Source: Asticcacaulis excentricus
GTDB lineage: Bacteria > Pseudomonadota > Alphaproteobacteria > Caulobacterales > Caulobacteraceae
Reading direction: 5' to 3'
Length of the DNA stretch: 64,000 nt
Assembly (NCBI RefSeq): GCF_003966695.1
Contig: NZ_AP018827.1
Location: 1,364,001-1,428,000, forward strand
Positions 1 through 8,108 of the stretch are shown here, in pieces; within the stretch, counting starts at the first letter, position 1, and every line of letters begins with the position of its first letter. The notes under the pieces were generated by a model. It did not search any database. It was given only the letters and a program-made list of their open reading frames with translations, and was not told the origin of the DNA. Position numbers and translations under genes: made by a program.

Positions 1-1
1 T

Positions 2-217
2 CGCATTGCGCCGGCGGCCATCCGCCGCCTCAGCCGCCGCCTGACCACCGACGCCAATCTGCGCGATCAGGCGCAGGAATTCGTCACCTTCTACGACCGG
101 CAGCTCAATATCGCCCTGTTGACCCGTGATCCACGCGGTGCCCTGACAGAGATACTGGCCACCCCGACGGGGCGCACCTATCTGCTGTTCGACGCCGCCA
201 TCAGCGACCTGATCTGA
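2..217 (+). CDS. C-terminal end of an unidentified protein (partial)
   Basis: The frame is open from the first bases of the window and stops with TGA at 215-217, leaving 71 residues. The tail ends in ...LLFDAAISDLI and carries several Arg-rich helical stretches; I recognise no domain. The stop codon overlaps the ATG of the dipeptide epimerase (ATGA-type overlap), so the two are probably translationally coupled. A DUF1611/DgcN-type partner was considered because some epimerases of this family sit next to one, but the tail does not look like it. Confidence 0.6.
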   Translation, partial: RIAPAAIRRLSRRLTTDANLRDQAQEFVTFYDRQLNIALLTRDPRGALTEILATPTGRTYLLFDAAISDLI

Positions 218-1176
218 TGCACCTGACCTGTCGCTCCGAAGCCTGGCCCATTGCCGGGCGTTTCACCATTGCGCGCGGCTCCAAGACCGAGGCGCATGTC
301 ATCTATGTCGAGGTGACGGACGGCACGCACAGGGGCCACGGTGAAGCGGTCCCCTATGCCCGCTATGGCGAAACGGTCGAAGGCGCGCTGGCCGCGCTTG
401 ACGCCGCACGCGCCGACATCGAAGCGGGGCAAATACCCGACCTGACGGGGGCTGCCGCCAATGCGCTCGATTGCGCCCTGTGGGATTTGCGCGCCAAGGC
501 GTCAGGGGTTCCCGCGTGGAAGGCGGCGGGTTTGCGTAGTTTCAGTCCGCTGAAGACCGCCTATACGCTCAGCCTCGATACGCCCGAAGCCATGGGGGCG
601 CAGGCCGCCGCCAATGCCCGCCGCCCGCTGCTCAAACTGAAGATCGGCGGGCCGGACGATCTGTCGCGCGTGGAAGCCGTGCGACGCAATGCGCCCAAGA
701 CACGCCTGATCGTCGATGCGAATGAAGGCCTGACGCTCGATAGCCTCAAGGCGCTGGCGCCCGAACTGCAACGCCTCGGCGTCGTGCTGATCGAACAGCC
801 GCTGAAGGCGGGCGAAGACGACGCACTGGAAGGTTATAAATGCCCCGTGCCGCTGTGCGCCGACGAAAGCCTGCATACGCGCGCCGAACTGGAGCGCTGC
901 GCGCGCCTCTATGATGCGGTGAACATTAAACTCGACAAGACCGGTGGCCTGACCGAGGCTCTGGCCCTGAAACAGGCGGCGCAGGCCAAGGGGCTGAGGA
1001 TCATGGTCGGCTGCATGGTCGCCACCTCGCTGAGCATGGCTCCGGCCATGATCGTGGCGCAGGGGGCCGACTTTGTCGATCTCGACGGGCCGCTGCTGCT
1101 GGCCAAAGACCGTGAGCACGGGCTGAAAGTCACCGGTTCGATGCTGGAACCGCCCGAACCGGCCCTGTGGGGGTAG
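217..1176 (+). CDS. Dipeptide epimerase (L-Ala-D/L-Glu epimerase type, enolase superfamily)
   Basis: A 319-residue member of the mandelate racemase/muconate-lactonizing branch of the enolase superfamily. The expected layout is visible: an N-terminal capping domain, the KxK motif LKLK (K140, K142), metal ligands in VDANEG (D167), IEQPL (E193) and CADES (D216), and the second catalytic lysine in NIKLDK (K238). The family epimerises L-Ala-D-Glu released from murein, allowing recycling. Homologues called DgcA act on N-acetyl-glutamate; sequence reading alone cannot separate these. The ATG overlaps the upstream stop codon. The stop TAG lies in the first bases of an intergenic repeat. Confidence 0.85.
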   Translation: MHLTCRSEAWPIAGRFTIARGSKTEAHVIYVEVTDGTHRGHGEAVPYARYGETVEGALAALDAARADIEAGQIPDLTGAAANALDCALWDLRAKASGVPAWKAAGLRSFSPLKTAYTLSLDTPEAMGAQAAANARRPLLKLKIGGPDDLSRVEAVRRNAPKTRLIVDANEGLTLDSLKALAPELQRLGVVLIEQPLKAGEDDALEGYKCPVPLCADESLHTRAELERCARLYDAVNIKLDKTGGLTEALALKQAAQAKGLRIMVGCMVATSLSMAPAMIVAQGADFVDLDGPLLLAKDREHGLKVTGSMLEPPEPALWG

Positions 1177-1297
1177 AGCGGATTTCGTTCAAATTGAATC
1201 GAAACGAAATTCGGCGAAGCCAAATCACGCTCTACATTTTTGGTTTAACGCGCTTTTTTATCCGAAAAGTGCGCCCCACTTTTCGGAAAGCGCTCTG
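1173..1297. repeat. Composite palindromic intergenic element between convergent genes
   Basis: Three nested inverted repeats: an outer TAGAGCG (1173-1179) with CGCTCTA (1228-1234), an inner ATTTCGTT/AACGAAAT pair, and a strong CCGAAAAGTG ... CACTTTTCGG hairpin at about 1261-1286 flanked by AGCG-type ends. It lies between the converging epimerase and transporter genes, so it may act as a two-way terminator. Similar AGAGCG/CCGAAAAGTG elements are common between genes in alphaproteobacteria (remembered, not searched). Confidence 0.6.
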
Positions 1298-1298
1298 A

Positions 1299-2279
1299 TC
1301 AGCCCTTTTTCAGGCGCGGAGCCAGAAACGCGCAGACGATCAGTTGCAACTGATGGAACAGCATCACCGGCAACAGAACCGGCCCCAGCACCGCGGCCGG
1401 AAACAGCGTCCCCGCCATCGGCACGCCTGAGGCCAGAGACTTCTTCGAGCCACAGAACAGCACCACCACGCGGTCTTCGTGGCTGAGGCCCATACGTCCG
1501 GAAACCCACCAGGTGCCGCCCATGACCAGCGCCAGAAGCCCGGCCCCGATGACGAAGATCAGGCCCAGATCGCTCAGGCCCACCTTCGACCACAGGCCTT
1601 CGACCACCGAGGCCGAAAAGGCCGTATAGACGACCAGCAGGATCGACCCGCGATCGACGCGCCCGACCAGCGTCTTGTGCCGGTCGAGATAGCCCTTCAG
1701 CCACGGCCGCATCAGGTGCCCGACCACAAAGGGCAGCAGCAGTTGCAGGGCGATGTCGATGATCGAATCGAGCGACACGCCGCCGCCCGTCGTCTTCATC
1801 AACACCGCAACCAGCAGCGGCGTAATGACAATCCCCAGAATATTGGACAAGGAGGCGCTGCACACCGCCGCGGCGACATTGCCGCCCGCTATGGCCGTGA
1901 AGGCGATGGACGACTGCACGGTCGAAGGCAGCAGGCAGAGGAATAGCACGCCCGACAGGATCATCGGGTCCATCAGCGGTTTCAGTACCGTCTGTATGCC
2001 CAGCCCCAACAGCGGAAACACGGCAAAGGTGGTCAGGAACACCACCAGATGCACCTTCCACGCCATCAGCCCGGCGAAAATGGCTTCGCGTGACAGCTTG
2101 GCCCCATGCAGGAAGAACAGCAGCACGATGGCCGCGTCCTTGACCCAGCCGGCGACCACAGCACTGTCGCCCCGCACCGGCAGGACGGAGGCCAGCCCCA
2201 CCATGCCCAGCAGGGCCAGGATGTAGGGGTCGAAGGTCTTGATCAGGTTACGCAGCGTAAAGGCGGGAGCATCGGTCAT
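1299..2279 (-). CDS. Bile acid:sodium symporter family (SBF-like) transporter
   Basis: A 326-residue inner-membrane protein with about ten hydrophobic segments. The stretch LFLCLLPSTVQSS followed by GGNVAAAVCSASLSN is the signature region of the SBF-like (YfeH/Rch1-type, PF13593) branch of the BASS superfamily. The start ATG at 2279 leads MTDAPAFTLRNLIK, a short cytoplasmic tail before the first helix. Substrate is unknown; members have been linked to ion or organic anion transport. It stands alone, convergent with the epimerase and co-directional with the ketopantoate reductase-like gene 30 bases upstream. Confidence 0.85.
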   Translation of the reverse strand: MTDAPAFTLRNLIKTFDPYILALLGMVGLASVLPVRGDSAVVAGWVKDAAIVLLFFLHGAKLSREAIFAGLMAWKVHLVVFLTTFAVFPLLGLGIQTVLKPLMDPMILSGVLFLCLLPSTVQSSIAFTAIAGGNVAAAVCSASLSNILGIVITPLLVAVLMKTTGGGVSLDSIIDIALQLLLPFVVGHLMRPWLKGYLDRHKTLVGRVDRGSILLVVYTAFSASVVEGLWSKVGLSDLGLIFVIGAGLLALVMGGTWWVSGRMGLSHEDRVVVLFCGSKKSLASGVPMAGTLFPAAVLGPVLLPVMLFHQLQLIVCAFLAPRLKKG

Positions 2280-2309
2280 GCCCCCTTGTCGGCGTCTTTG
2301 GGCCGATAA

Positions 2310-3200
2310 TCAACCCGGCACGCCCACCTTTTGCGCCGCCAACAGAGGCACGATCAGATCACTGACCGGTGTCGGGATGCCGTGCAGACGCCCTTTGCGC
2401 GCGATGACGGCGTTGCGGGCGTCCCATTCGGTTTCGCGTCCGGCGGCGCGGTCATCATACATCGAATTGGTGTCGTCGGGCGTGGCGGCCATAAACCGCG
2501 CCATCTGTGTGTCAATCAGATCGTCGGGCAGGTCCGCCCCTTCGGCCCGCCCCACGGCCACGCATTCGCTCAGAATGGCGCGCGCAATCGCGGCGATACC
2601 CGGCTGATGGAAGACCTGCATGGTTTGTCCCGTCAGCGCCAGTATGGCCCCGCCCGGCGCGTTGACACACAGCTTTTTCCAGTTTTCGCTCACATAATCC
2701 GGCGTCGGACGTGCCGTGACAAAGCTGCCCGTAAACAGCGCGCAGAAGTCCTGACCTTCCGGTGTATCAGCCGTGAGCACGCCTGCCCGGCCCCGCCACT
2801 CGGCCACGCCCGGCGCAGAGCGTCCTGCCGGAATATCGACCACCACCGGCACCAGCACCGTCCCCGCCGGAACCACCGGCGTGACCCGCTCACGGTGCTC
2901 GACGCCGTTTTGCAGGATAGCGACACGGGTGTGAGGTCCGACCGTAGCATCGAGCCACGCCTTTGCCCCTTCGACCTGATGCGCCTTGACGCACAGCAGC
3001 ACCCAATCGGCGGGCGTGAGCGCTTCCGGCACGGTGACCACCGACACCCGGCGGCGCGGCGCCATCTCACCGGCATTGGCTACTTTGAGCTGCGCGAAGG
3101 CCTGCCGGGCGGCAAACACCACCTGATGGCCCGCGTCGATCAGGGCCGCCCCGACGCTCAGACCGACCGCGCCGGGCCCGATGATGACAATGTTCGCCAT
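2310..3200 (-). CDS. panE: 2-dehydropantoate 2-reductase (ketopantoate reductase family)
   Basis: NADPH-dependent reductase of the ApbA/PanE family; in pantothenate synthesis it turns ketopantoate into pantoate. From the ATG at 3200 the protein is 296 residues and opens with the Rossmann motif MANIVIIGPGAVGLSVG. The central LQNGVEH is the family's substrate/cofactor region, and the C-terminal helical half includes ENWKKLCVNAP with the usual conserved lysine. A longer reading to 3317 is possible, but GGGGAAGGAAAC just upstream of 3200 is a good ribosome site and the nucleotide fold starts there. Members of this family also act on other 2-keto acids, so the pathway is not certain. Confidence 0.85.
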   Translation of the reverse strand: MANIVIIGPGAVGLSVGAALIDAGHQVVFAARQAFAQLKVANAGEMAPRRRVSVVTVPEALTPADWVLLCVKAHQVEGAKAWLDATVGPHTRVAILQNGVEHRERVTPVVPAGTVLVPVVVDIPAGRSAPGVAEWRGRAGVLTADTPEGQDFCALFTGSFVTARPTPDYVSENWKKLCVNAPGGAILALTGQTMQVFHQPGIAAIARAILSECVAVGRAEGADLPDDLIDTQMARFMAATPDDTNSMYDDRAAGRETEWDARNAVIARKGRLHGIPTPVSDLIVPLLAAQKVGVPG

Positions 3201-3282
3201 TTTATTACGTTTCCTTCCCCAAGGTGATTCTATCGCGTCGTGCGTTTTGACGATAACGTAAACCTCTTCTGCGGGGTGTGTG

Positions 3283-3735
3283 ATGACCGACTTTGCCAAA
3301 CGTTTCAAGCTGATCAACTACTATCCGCCATTTATCGGGGCGGGCATCCGCGTCGTGCGCACCGATGCCGATTTCACCGAGATCGAGGTGCAGATGAAGC
3401 TGCGCTGGTGGAACCGCAATGTGGTCGGCACGCAGTTCGGCGGCTCGCTGTACATGATGTGCGACCCGTTCTTTATGGCCATCCTGATGACGCATCTGGG
3501 GCGCGGTTACATAGTCTGGGACAAGGCGGCGCGCATCGACTTCCTCAAACCCGGCCGAGGGCGGGTAACGGCCATTTTCCGCATTCCGCCTGAAGAGATC
3601 GCGCGCCTCCGCACAGAGGCCGACCGCCAGTCCAAGCTGGAGCCGGAATTTGAGGTCGATGTGGTGGACGACGCCGGCGTGGTGGTGGCGCGCGTGCACA
3701 AGACGCTGTATGTGAGGAAAAAGCCTCCGAAATAG
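3283..3735 (+). CDS. DUF4442 family hot-dog fold thioesterase-like protein
   Basis: A 150-residue protein with the features of the DUF4442/YiiD C-terminal hot-dog family: WWNRNVVGTQFGGSLYMMCDPFFMAILM, here seen as the helix after the first strand, then KAARIDFLKPGRG as the next strands. These proteins resemble acyl-CoA thioesterases, but activity is rarely shown. A GTG lies directly before the ATG (3280); ATG 3283 is preferred. It is divergent from the ketopantoate reductase gene with about 80 bases between them. A CTCTC/GAGAG hairpin follows the stop at about 3741-3760. Confidence 0.8.
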   Translation: MTDFAKRFKLINYYPPFIGAGIRVVRTDADFTEIEVQMKLRWWNRNVVGTQFGGSLYMMCDPFFMAILMTHLGRGYIVWDKAARIDFLKPGRGRVTAIFRIPPEEIARLRTEADRQSKLEPEFEVDVVDDAGVVVARVHKTLYVRKKPPK

Positions 3736-3740
3736 CCGCT

Positions 3741-3761
3741 CCCTCTCGTTTGAGAGAGGGA
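3741..3761 (+). terminator. Hairpin after the DUF4442 gene
   Basis: CCCTCTC-GTTT-GAGAGAGGG lies just after the stop codon at 3735. There is no long T tract, so it may be a weak terminator or a repeat-type stem; several similar CCCTCTCC-type stems occur elsewhere in the window. Confidence 0.4.
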
Positions 3762-3784
3762 CAGAATTTGCAACAGAGTGACGA

Positions 3785-4822
3785 ATGGTCTGGTTCGCCA
3801 GCGACAATACCGCCCCCATGCACCCCGCCGTTCTGACCGCCCTGAGCGCCGCCAATACAGGCCACGCGGCCTCTTACGGCGCGGACGAGATCACGGCGCG
3901 CCTCAATGCCCGCCTGCGCGAGGTGTTTGGCAACCCGCACCTGAGGGCCTTCCCGACCTTCAACGGATCGGCGACCAATGGCGTGGCGCTGGCCTCTGTC
4001 ATGCGACCGTTTGAAGCGACAATCGCCACGCGCGACGCCCATATCCAGAACGACGAATGCGGCCTGCCGGAGTTTTTCACCGGGGCCAAGATCCTGATTG
4101 CGCCGGACGTGCTGGGCAAGCTGACGCCCGAAGGGATTGAGGCCATCGTCGCCCTGTCGCAGGATCACGCCCCGCACGCCGCGCGCCCCAAGGTGATCAG
4201 CCTGACCCAATCGACGGAGATCGGCACGATCTATAGCGTCGAAGAGTTGCGCGCCCTGCGGGCCGTGGCCGACCGGCACGGTCTGCTGATCCATATGGAC
4301 GGGGCGCGGCTGGCCAACGGTGTGGCAGCCTTGGGCGTATCGCCGGCCGAGGCCGTGACCGGCGTGGATATTCTGTCGTTTGGCGGCACCAAGGCGGGCG
4401 CGGCCCTGGCCGAAGCGGTGGTGATTTTGAACCCCGCCCTGATCCGCGACTTCGAATACTGGCACAAGCGCATGGGGCAGTTGCCGTCCAAGATGCGCTT
4501 CGTGTCGGCGCAGTTGCTGGCCCTGATCGAAGACGATCTGTGGCTGACACTGGCGTGGCACGCCAATGGCATGGCGCGGCGTCTGGCCGAAGGACTGAGC
4601 GCGCTTGAGGGCGTGTCTCTGGTCTATCCACAGGCGGCCAATGCCCTGTTTGTCGCCCTGCCCCCGGCGCTGGCCGAGGCGTTGCAGGCCGCCGGGCACC
4701 GCTTCTATCCGTGGTCTCTGGCGGGGGAGCATGTCTATCGGCTGGTGTGCAGCTTCGCCACGACCGAGGACGAGGTCACGGCGTTTCTGACGGATTGCCA
4801 GACGCACCTCCCCGGCCGCTGA
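3785..4822 (+). CDS. Low-specificity threonine aldolase family PLP enzyme
   Basis: A 345-residue fold-type I PLP enzyme of the beta-eliminating lyase/threonine aldolase family, which splits threonine or related beta-hydroxy amino acids to glycine and an aldehyde. Visible motifs: SDNTAPMHPAVL at the N-terminus, NGSATNG around residues 60-66, HMDGARLANG for the PLP-contacting Asp/Arg region, and SFGGTKAG carrying the PLP lysine. Length is normal for the family. The next gene (ybaK-like) starts 10 bases after the stop, so the two are probably cotranscribed. Confidence 0.88.
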   Translation: MVWFASDNTAPMHPAVLTALSAANTGHAASYGADEITARLNARLREVFGNPHLRAFPTFNGSATNGVALASVMRPFEATIATRDAHIQNDECGLPEFFTGAKILIAPDVLGKLTPEGIEAIVALSQDHAPHAARPKVISLTQSTEIGTIYSVEELRALRAVADRHGLLIHMDGARLANGVAALGVSPAEAVTGVDILSFGGTKAGAALAEAVVILNPALIRDFEYWHKRMGQLPSKMRFVSAQLLALIEDDLWLTLAWHANGMARRLAEGLSALEGVSLVYPQAANALFVALPPALAEALQAAGHRFYPWSLAGEHVYRLVCSFATTEDEVTAFLTDCQTHLPGR

Positions 4823-4831
4823 GAGCTTAAC

Positions 4832-5308
4832 ATGTCCAAAACCACCGCCGCCACCGCCGCCCTGCAAAAGGCCGGGATCGCCTTTGATCTCCACCCCTAT
4901 GCCTACGACCCGGACGCGCCGCGCGTCGGCCTGCAGGCCGCCGAAGCCCTGGGCGTCGATCCGTCCCAGACCTTCAAGACCCTGATGGCCGAGGTCGATG
5001 GCAAGGGTGTCTGCGTCGTCGTGCCGTCCGACGGCGAGGTGTCGATGAAGAAGCTGGCCGCGCACTTCAAGGGCAAGTCGGCGCAGATGATGAAGGTGCC
5101 CGAGGCCGAAAAGGTCACGGGCTTCAAGGTCGGCGGCATCTCCCCCTTCGGCCAGCGTAAAACCCATCCGACCGCCATAGACGAGACGGCGCAGCTTTAT
5201 GACCGCATCTATATCAATGCTGGTCAGCGAGGCCTGCTGCTGTCGATTGCACCCGATGCGGCTGCGCATGTCTTGAATGCCGGATATGTGGATGTAATGG
5301 CGGAATAG
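4832..5308 (+). CDS. ybaK: Cys-tRNA(Pro)/Cys-tRNA(Cys) deacylase, YbaK/EbsC family
   Basis: A 158-residue trans-editing protein that hydrolyses mischarged Cys-tRNA(Pro). The sequence shows the family's pattern: FKTLMAEVDGKGVCVVVPSD, then MKKLAAHF, then KVTGFKVGGISPFGQRK and the C-terminal INAGQRG. The conserved lysine and GG(I)SP loop that line the active site are present. It follows the threonine aldolase gene closely. Start ATG at 4832 gives the expected length. Confidence 0.9.
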   Translation: MSKTTAATAALQKAGIAFDLHPYAYDPDAPRVGLQAAEALGVDPSQTFKTLMAEVDGKGVCVVVPSDGEVSMKKLAAHFKGKSAQMMKVPEAEKVTGFKVGGISPFGQRKTHPTAIDETAQLYDRIYINAGQRGLLLSIAPDAAAHVLNAGYVDVMAE

Positions 5309-5351
5309 CACAACCCGTGATAGTGTTCCTGTGGTCTATCAGGAGGCACAT

Positions 5352-5756
5352 ATGGCGGACGGTAATCCCTTCTTCGATCCCTTCGGATTGTGGCGCTTCG
5401 CGCCGCACACCCTGACGCAGGACATATTGCGCGGCTGGTCGCTGATCAGCATTACCGAGAACAATTCGTCAGCGCCCGACACCGAAAGACGTATTGTCGA
5501 ACAGGAAAGCTATGGCCGCCAGATCGGTAAGCTGAGCGCGGCGGTGCTGTGCCTGATCGACGACCTGCCCGCCGATCAGCGCGATAAGGAGGCCTATAAG
5601 GAGTTGAGGGACCTCGTTAAGCGCATAAATGCGCTGAAGGCCGAGAGCGCCTCCCAACGGCTTGACCGCTGGAAGGACGATCTGACACGGCTGAAAACCT
5701 TCAATCCGGCGGAATATGAGCGGCAAATCCGCGAGTTGAAGGCGCTGCTTGGCTAA
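5352..5756 (+). CDS. Hypothetical protein, about 134 residues
   Basis: ATG at 5352 is chosen because AGGAGGC lies 7-8 bases before it; an upstream GTG in frame at 5331 lacks this. The N-terminus MADGNPFFDPFGLWRF is aromatic and proline-rich, and the remainder is charged and helical, with possible coiled-coil character in the last 60 residues (ELRDLVKRINALKAE...). The opening resembles short phasin-like or Caulobacterales-specific proteins, but I cannot name a family. Confidence 0.65.
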   Translation: MADGNPFFDPFGLWRFAPHTLTQDILRGWSLISITENNSSAPDTERRIVEQESYGRQIGKLSAAVLCLIDDLPADQRDKEAYKELRDLVKRINALKAESASQRLDRWKDDLTRLKTFNPAEYERQIRELKALLG

Positions 5757-5784
5757 ACGGACTGGCCTGCGTGGGTGGCGGCGA

Positions 5785-6411
5785 TCACGTCGCCGTCTTA
5801 CCGACCGTCATGCCCTTTTGCACCGCCGGACGCGCGCCGACCTTATCGAACCACGCCCGGATATGCGGCGTGTCAGCGAGCAGGGCCTCCTGCTGATAGA
5901 AGGTGCGCAGCGTATTGATCCACGGATAGATGGCCATATCGGCGATGGTGTAGTCATCCCCCGCCACATAGGCGTGCTTCGAGAGCTGCGTTTCCAGCAC
6001 ACCGAGCAGGCGTTTGGCTTCGTTGGTATAGCGGTTCAGCGCATAGGGCACCTTTTCCGGCGCAAAAACCGCAAAATGCCCAAGCTGACCGAACATCGGC
6101 CCCAGCCCGCCCATCTGCCAGTTCAGCCATTCCAGCACCTTGTAACGCGCCTCGCCCGACGTCGGCAGGAATTTACCCGTCTTTTCGGCCAGATAGACGA
6201 GGATAGCGCCGGTTTCAAAGACGCTGATGCCCGTCTCTTCATCGACAATGGCCGGAATCTTGTTGTTGGGAGAGATTTTCAGAAAGTCCGGATGGAACTG
6301 CTCATCAGCGCCGATATTGACCGGCCTGACCTTATACGGCAGGCCCATTTCTTCGAGGGCGATGGAGGCCTTGAAGCCGTTGGGCGTGGTCCAGGTGTGC
6401 AGAACAATCAT
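5785..6411 (-). CDS. Glutathione S-transferase family protein
   Basis: A 208-residue cytosolic GST with an N-terminal thioredoxin fold (IVLHTWTTPNGFKASIALEEMGLPY) and the cis-proline/glutathione segment NNKIPAIVDEETG followed by SVFETGAILVYLAEK. The helical C-terminal domain contains ADMAIYPW, the N-capping/hydrophobic staple motif. TPNG in place of a catalytic Ser/Tyr motif is typical of the bacterial YfcG/Ure2p-like (Nu) group, which acts as a disulfide-bond oxidoreductase with glutathione. ATG at 6411 has GAGGGAAAAG in front; a TTG at 6426 is the only longer option. Confidence 0.88.
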   Translation of the reverse strand: MIVLHTWTTPNGFKASIALEEMGLPYKVRPVNIGADEQFHPDFLKISPNNKIPAIVDEETGISVFETGAILVYLAEKTGKFLPTSGEARYKVLEWLNWQMGGLGPMFGQLGHFAVFAPEKVPYALNRYTNEAKRLLGVLETQLSKHAYVAGDDYTIADMAIYPWINTLRTFYQQEALLADTPHIRAWFDKVGARPAVQKGMTVGKTAT

Positions 6412-6527
6412 GGTCTTTTCCCTCAATAGGTCGAGTATGCCGAAAACATGGGCATGAAACCGTAAACGTCAAGGTTACGGTTCATATCCCACTGAGCAGC
6501 CTTGGAGCCGTTTGATATCGTCACGGC

Positions 6528-7316
6528 TTAAGCGCCTTTCAGCTTCTTCTTCTCTTGCTGGATATAGATCAGCTCATTTTTAGCGATCTGATTTTTCGGG
6601 TCCAGTTTCAGCGACGCCTTGTACGCCGCCTCGGCCTCGTCCCAGCGGTTGAGTTCGATCAGGGCATAGCCCTTGCGGCGCAATATCGCGGCCTTGCCCA
6701 TATCTGACAGGCCCAGCATGAAGTTGTTCAGATGCTTGTCGGCCGTTTCAATGGTTTCCTCGCTGCGTCCCGCCTGCCCCAGACAGAACAGGTGTTCAGC
6801 GATCATCACCTCATCAAACGGGTCACGCTTGAGACCGTCCTCAAGCATCGCTATGCACCGCGCATAGTCCTTGCGATCCGCGTAGACCCAACCCAATCCA
6901 TGCGCAATGGTCGCATAGGGCGTCGGCCCCGACAAATTGATATTGAGCTTGGTCTTCCCGTCTTTATCGCCACCCGCCGCCATAACGCCAACCATCAGGG
7001 CCGCGGTCATATTGCGGGTGTAAACATTGATGTGGTCATCGCAACGTTCAAGATAATAGGGCGCGGGGGCCGTGGCCATGACAGCTTCCATATCCGGCAC
7101 CAGCGCAAGGACTTTTGCCCGGTCAGCCGACTGAAAGGCCGCGGAAAAGGCTTGCGCGACGGCCTGCGCCTTCGCCTCGGCGGCCTTGTCCCGCGACTGG
7201 CACGCCACTACATCCAGCTCTGGTTTATCGGCGTCGGTGGTTGCGTCCTGCGCCAACGCGCTGCCGGAAAAAGCCAGTGCCGCACCTAAAGCGAGAAGTG
7301 TGGTTCGAAACAGCAT
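6528..7316 (-). CDS. Exported tetratricopeptide-repeat protein
   Basis: 262 residues with a clear signal peptide (MLFRTTLLALGAALAFSGSALAQ, cleavage after ALA). The C-terminal half has TPR-like helices: AHGLGWVYADRKDYARCIAMLEDGLKRDP and GYALIELNRWDEAEAAYKASLKLDP both match the TPR consensus. A periplasmic scaffold or envelope role is likely, with no specific partner visible. Confidence 0.75.
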   Translation of the reverse strand: MLFRTTLLALGAALAFSGSALAQDATTDADKPELDVVACQSRDKAAEAKAQAVAQAFSAAFQSADRAKVLALVPDMEAVMATAPAPYYLERCDDHINVYTRNMTAALMVGVMAAGGDKDGKTKLNINLSGPTPYATIAHGLGWVYADRKDYARCIAMLEDGLKRDPFDEVMIAEHLFCLGQAGRSEETIETADKHLNNFMLGLSDMGKAAILRRKGYALIELNRWDEAEAAYKASLKLDPKNQIAKNELIYIQQEKKKLKGA

Positions 7317-7378
7317 GAAAAAGCCCCCCGTTGTTAAAACAGGAGGCTAAACTCATCCCTGCAGGGTGGCAAGAGCGC

Positions 7379-7900
7379 TTACAACCCGCCGCGCAGATAG
7401 TCCGTCTTGCCCAGTTCGACGCCATAATGGCGCAGGATGGCGTAGGCGGTCGTCACGTGGAAGAACAGGTTGGGAAGGACAAACCCAACCACATAGCTGT
7501 AGCCCGTAAAGGGGATTTCGCGGCCCGGTAGTTTCAGCACCACATCGCGGCTTTCGGCGCCATCGAACAGGGCTGGATCGACGGATTCGATATAGGCAAT
7601 GGTCTTTGCCAGACGGTCTTTCAACTCGGCAAAGCTCGTCTCCGTGTCGGCCATGGAGGGGATCTCCGTGCCGGTCAGGCGCGCCACAGCCCCCTTGGCC
7701 GTATCCGAGACCGACTGGATCTGACGGCGCAGCGGGTGCATGTCAAGCGCCAGACGCGCTTCGATGACCACCGACGGGTCGATCTTTTTCGCTTCGGCAA
7801 AGGCTTCGGCCTTGCTGAGGATATGGGTCAGGTTCTTCATCGCGTTGATGAGAACAGGCACGGTCATCGAATAGATCGAAACAGGCGGTATCTGGGTCAT
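7379..7900 (-). CDS. DUF1993 domain protein
   Basis: 173 residues matching the DUF1993 pattern: MYSM-like opening (ISIYSMTVPVLINAMKNL variants), the RLALDMHPLRRQIQ segment, the GTEIPSMADTE segment and FFHVTTAYAILRHYGVELGK at the C-terminus. The family is helical and related in shape to the DinB/YfiT four-helix proteins; no function is established. It is a single gene between the TPR protein and PhoD, all on the minus strand. Confidence 0.85.
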   Translation of the reverse strand: MTQIPPVSIYSMTVPVLINAMKNLTHILSKAEAFAEAKKIDPSVVIEARLALDMHPLRRQIQSVSDTAKGAVARLTGTEIPSMADTETSFAELKDRLAKTIAYIESVDPALFDGAESRDVVLKLPGREIPFTGYSYVVGFVLPNLFFHVTTAYAILRHYGVELGKTDYLRGGL

Positions 7901-7986
7901 GGACAGTCTCTTATAGGTGCCCGGTGCGGCACTTCACCCCAGATGGGCAGGGAGCGGCGACAGTCAAGGCCGAAGCTCGCATTAAT

Positions 7987-8025
7987 ACCAACGGCCGAAG
8001 ATGCTGACCGCATCCGGCCGTTGAA
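7987..8025. repeat. Interspersed palindromic repeat, copy 1 of 2
   Basis: A 39-base segment with inverted ends (ACGGCCG ... CGGCCGT) that recurs at 43417-43455 with only two differences (T/G and C/T). It lies upstream of the DUF1993 gene and downstream of phoD. Its compact palindrome suggests an RNA hairpin or a dispersed small element. Confidence 0.75.
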
Positions 8026-8028
8026 GAC

Positions 8029-8068
8029 ACGAGACTGTTTCATATGTATCCGCGACATGAGACAGTCT
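8029..8068. repeat. Long imperfect hairpin beyond phoD
   Basis: CGAGACTGT near 8029 pairs with ACAGTCTCG near 8068, extending through TCAT/ATGA with one mismatch and one bulge. It directly adjoins a second hairpin at 8077-8108 and the repeat at 7987-8025, so three stems lie head-to-tail in about 120 bases. Confidence 0.6.
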
Positions 8069-8076
8069 CGAATGGA

Positions 8077-8108
8077 ATACCAAGGGTCATTTTCAATGAC
8101 CTTGGTAT
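8077..8108 (-). terminator. Stem-loop at the 3' end of phoD
   Basis: ATACCAAGGGTCATT and AATGACCTTGGTAT form a 14-bp stem with one bulged base and a 3-base loop. The arm touches the phoD stop codon on the minus strand. There is no T tract, so factor-independent termination is uncertain; RNA end protection is another option. Confidence 0.5.

Noticed and set aside
217-1176. Naming the epimerase DgcA (N-acetyl-D-Glu racemase)
   Set aside because: The upstream neighbour's tail does not resemble DgcN, so the specific pathway name is not supported.
3545-5311. 588-residue open frame on the minus strand
   Set aside because: It is the mirror of the threonine aldolase and ybaK genes, has Arg/Gly/His-rich shadow composition, no domain and no ribosome site; both plus-strand genes have clear motifs.
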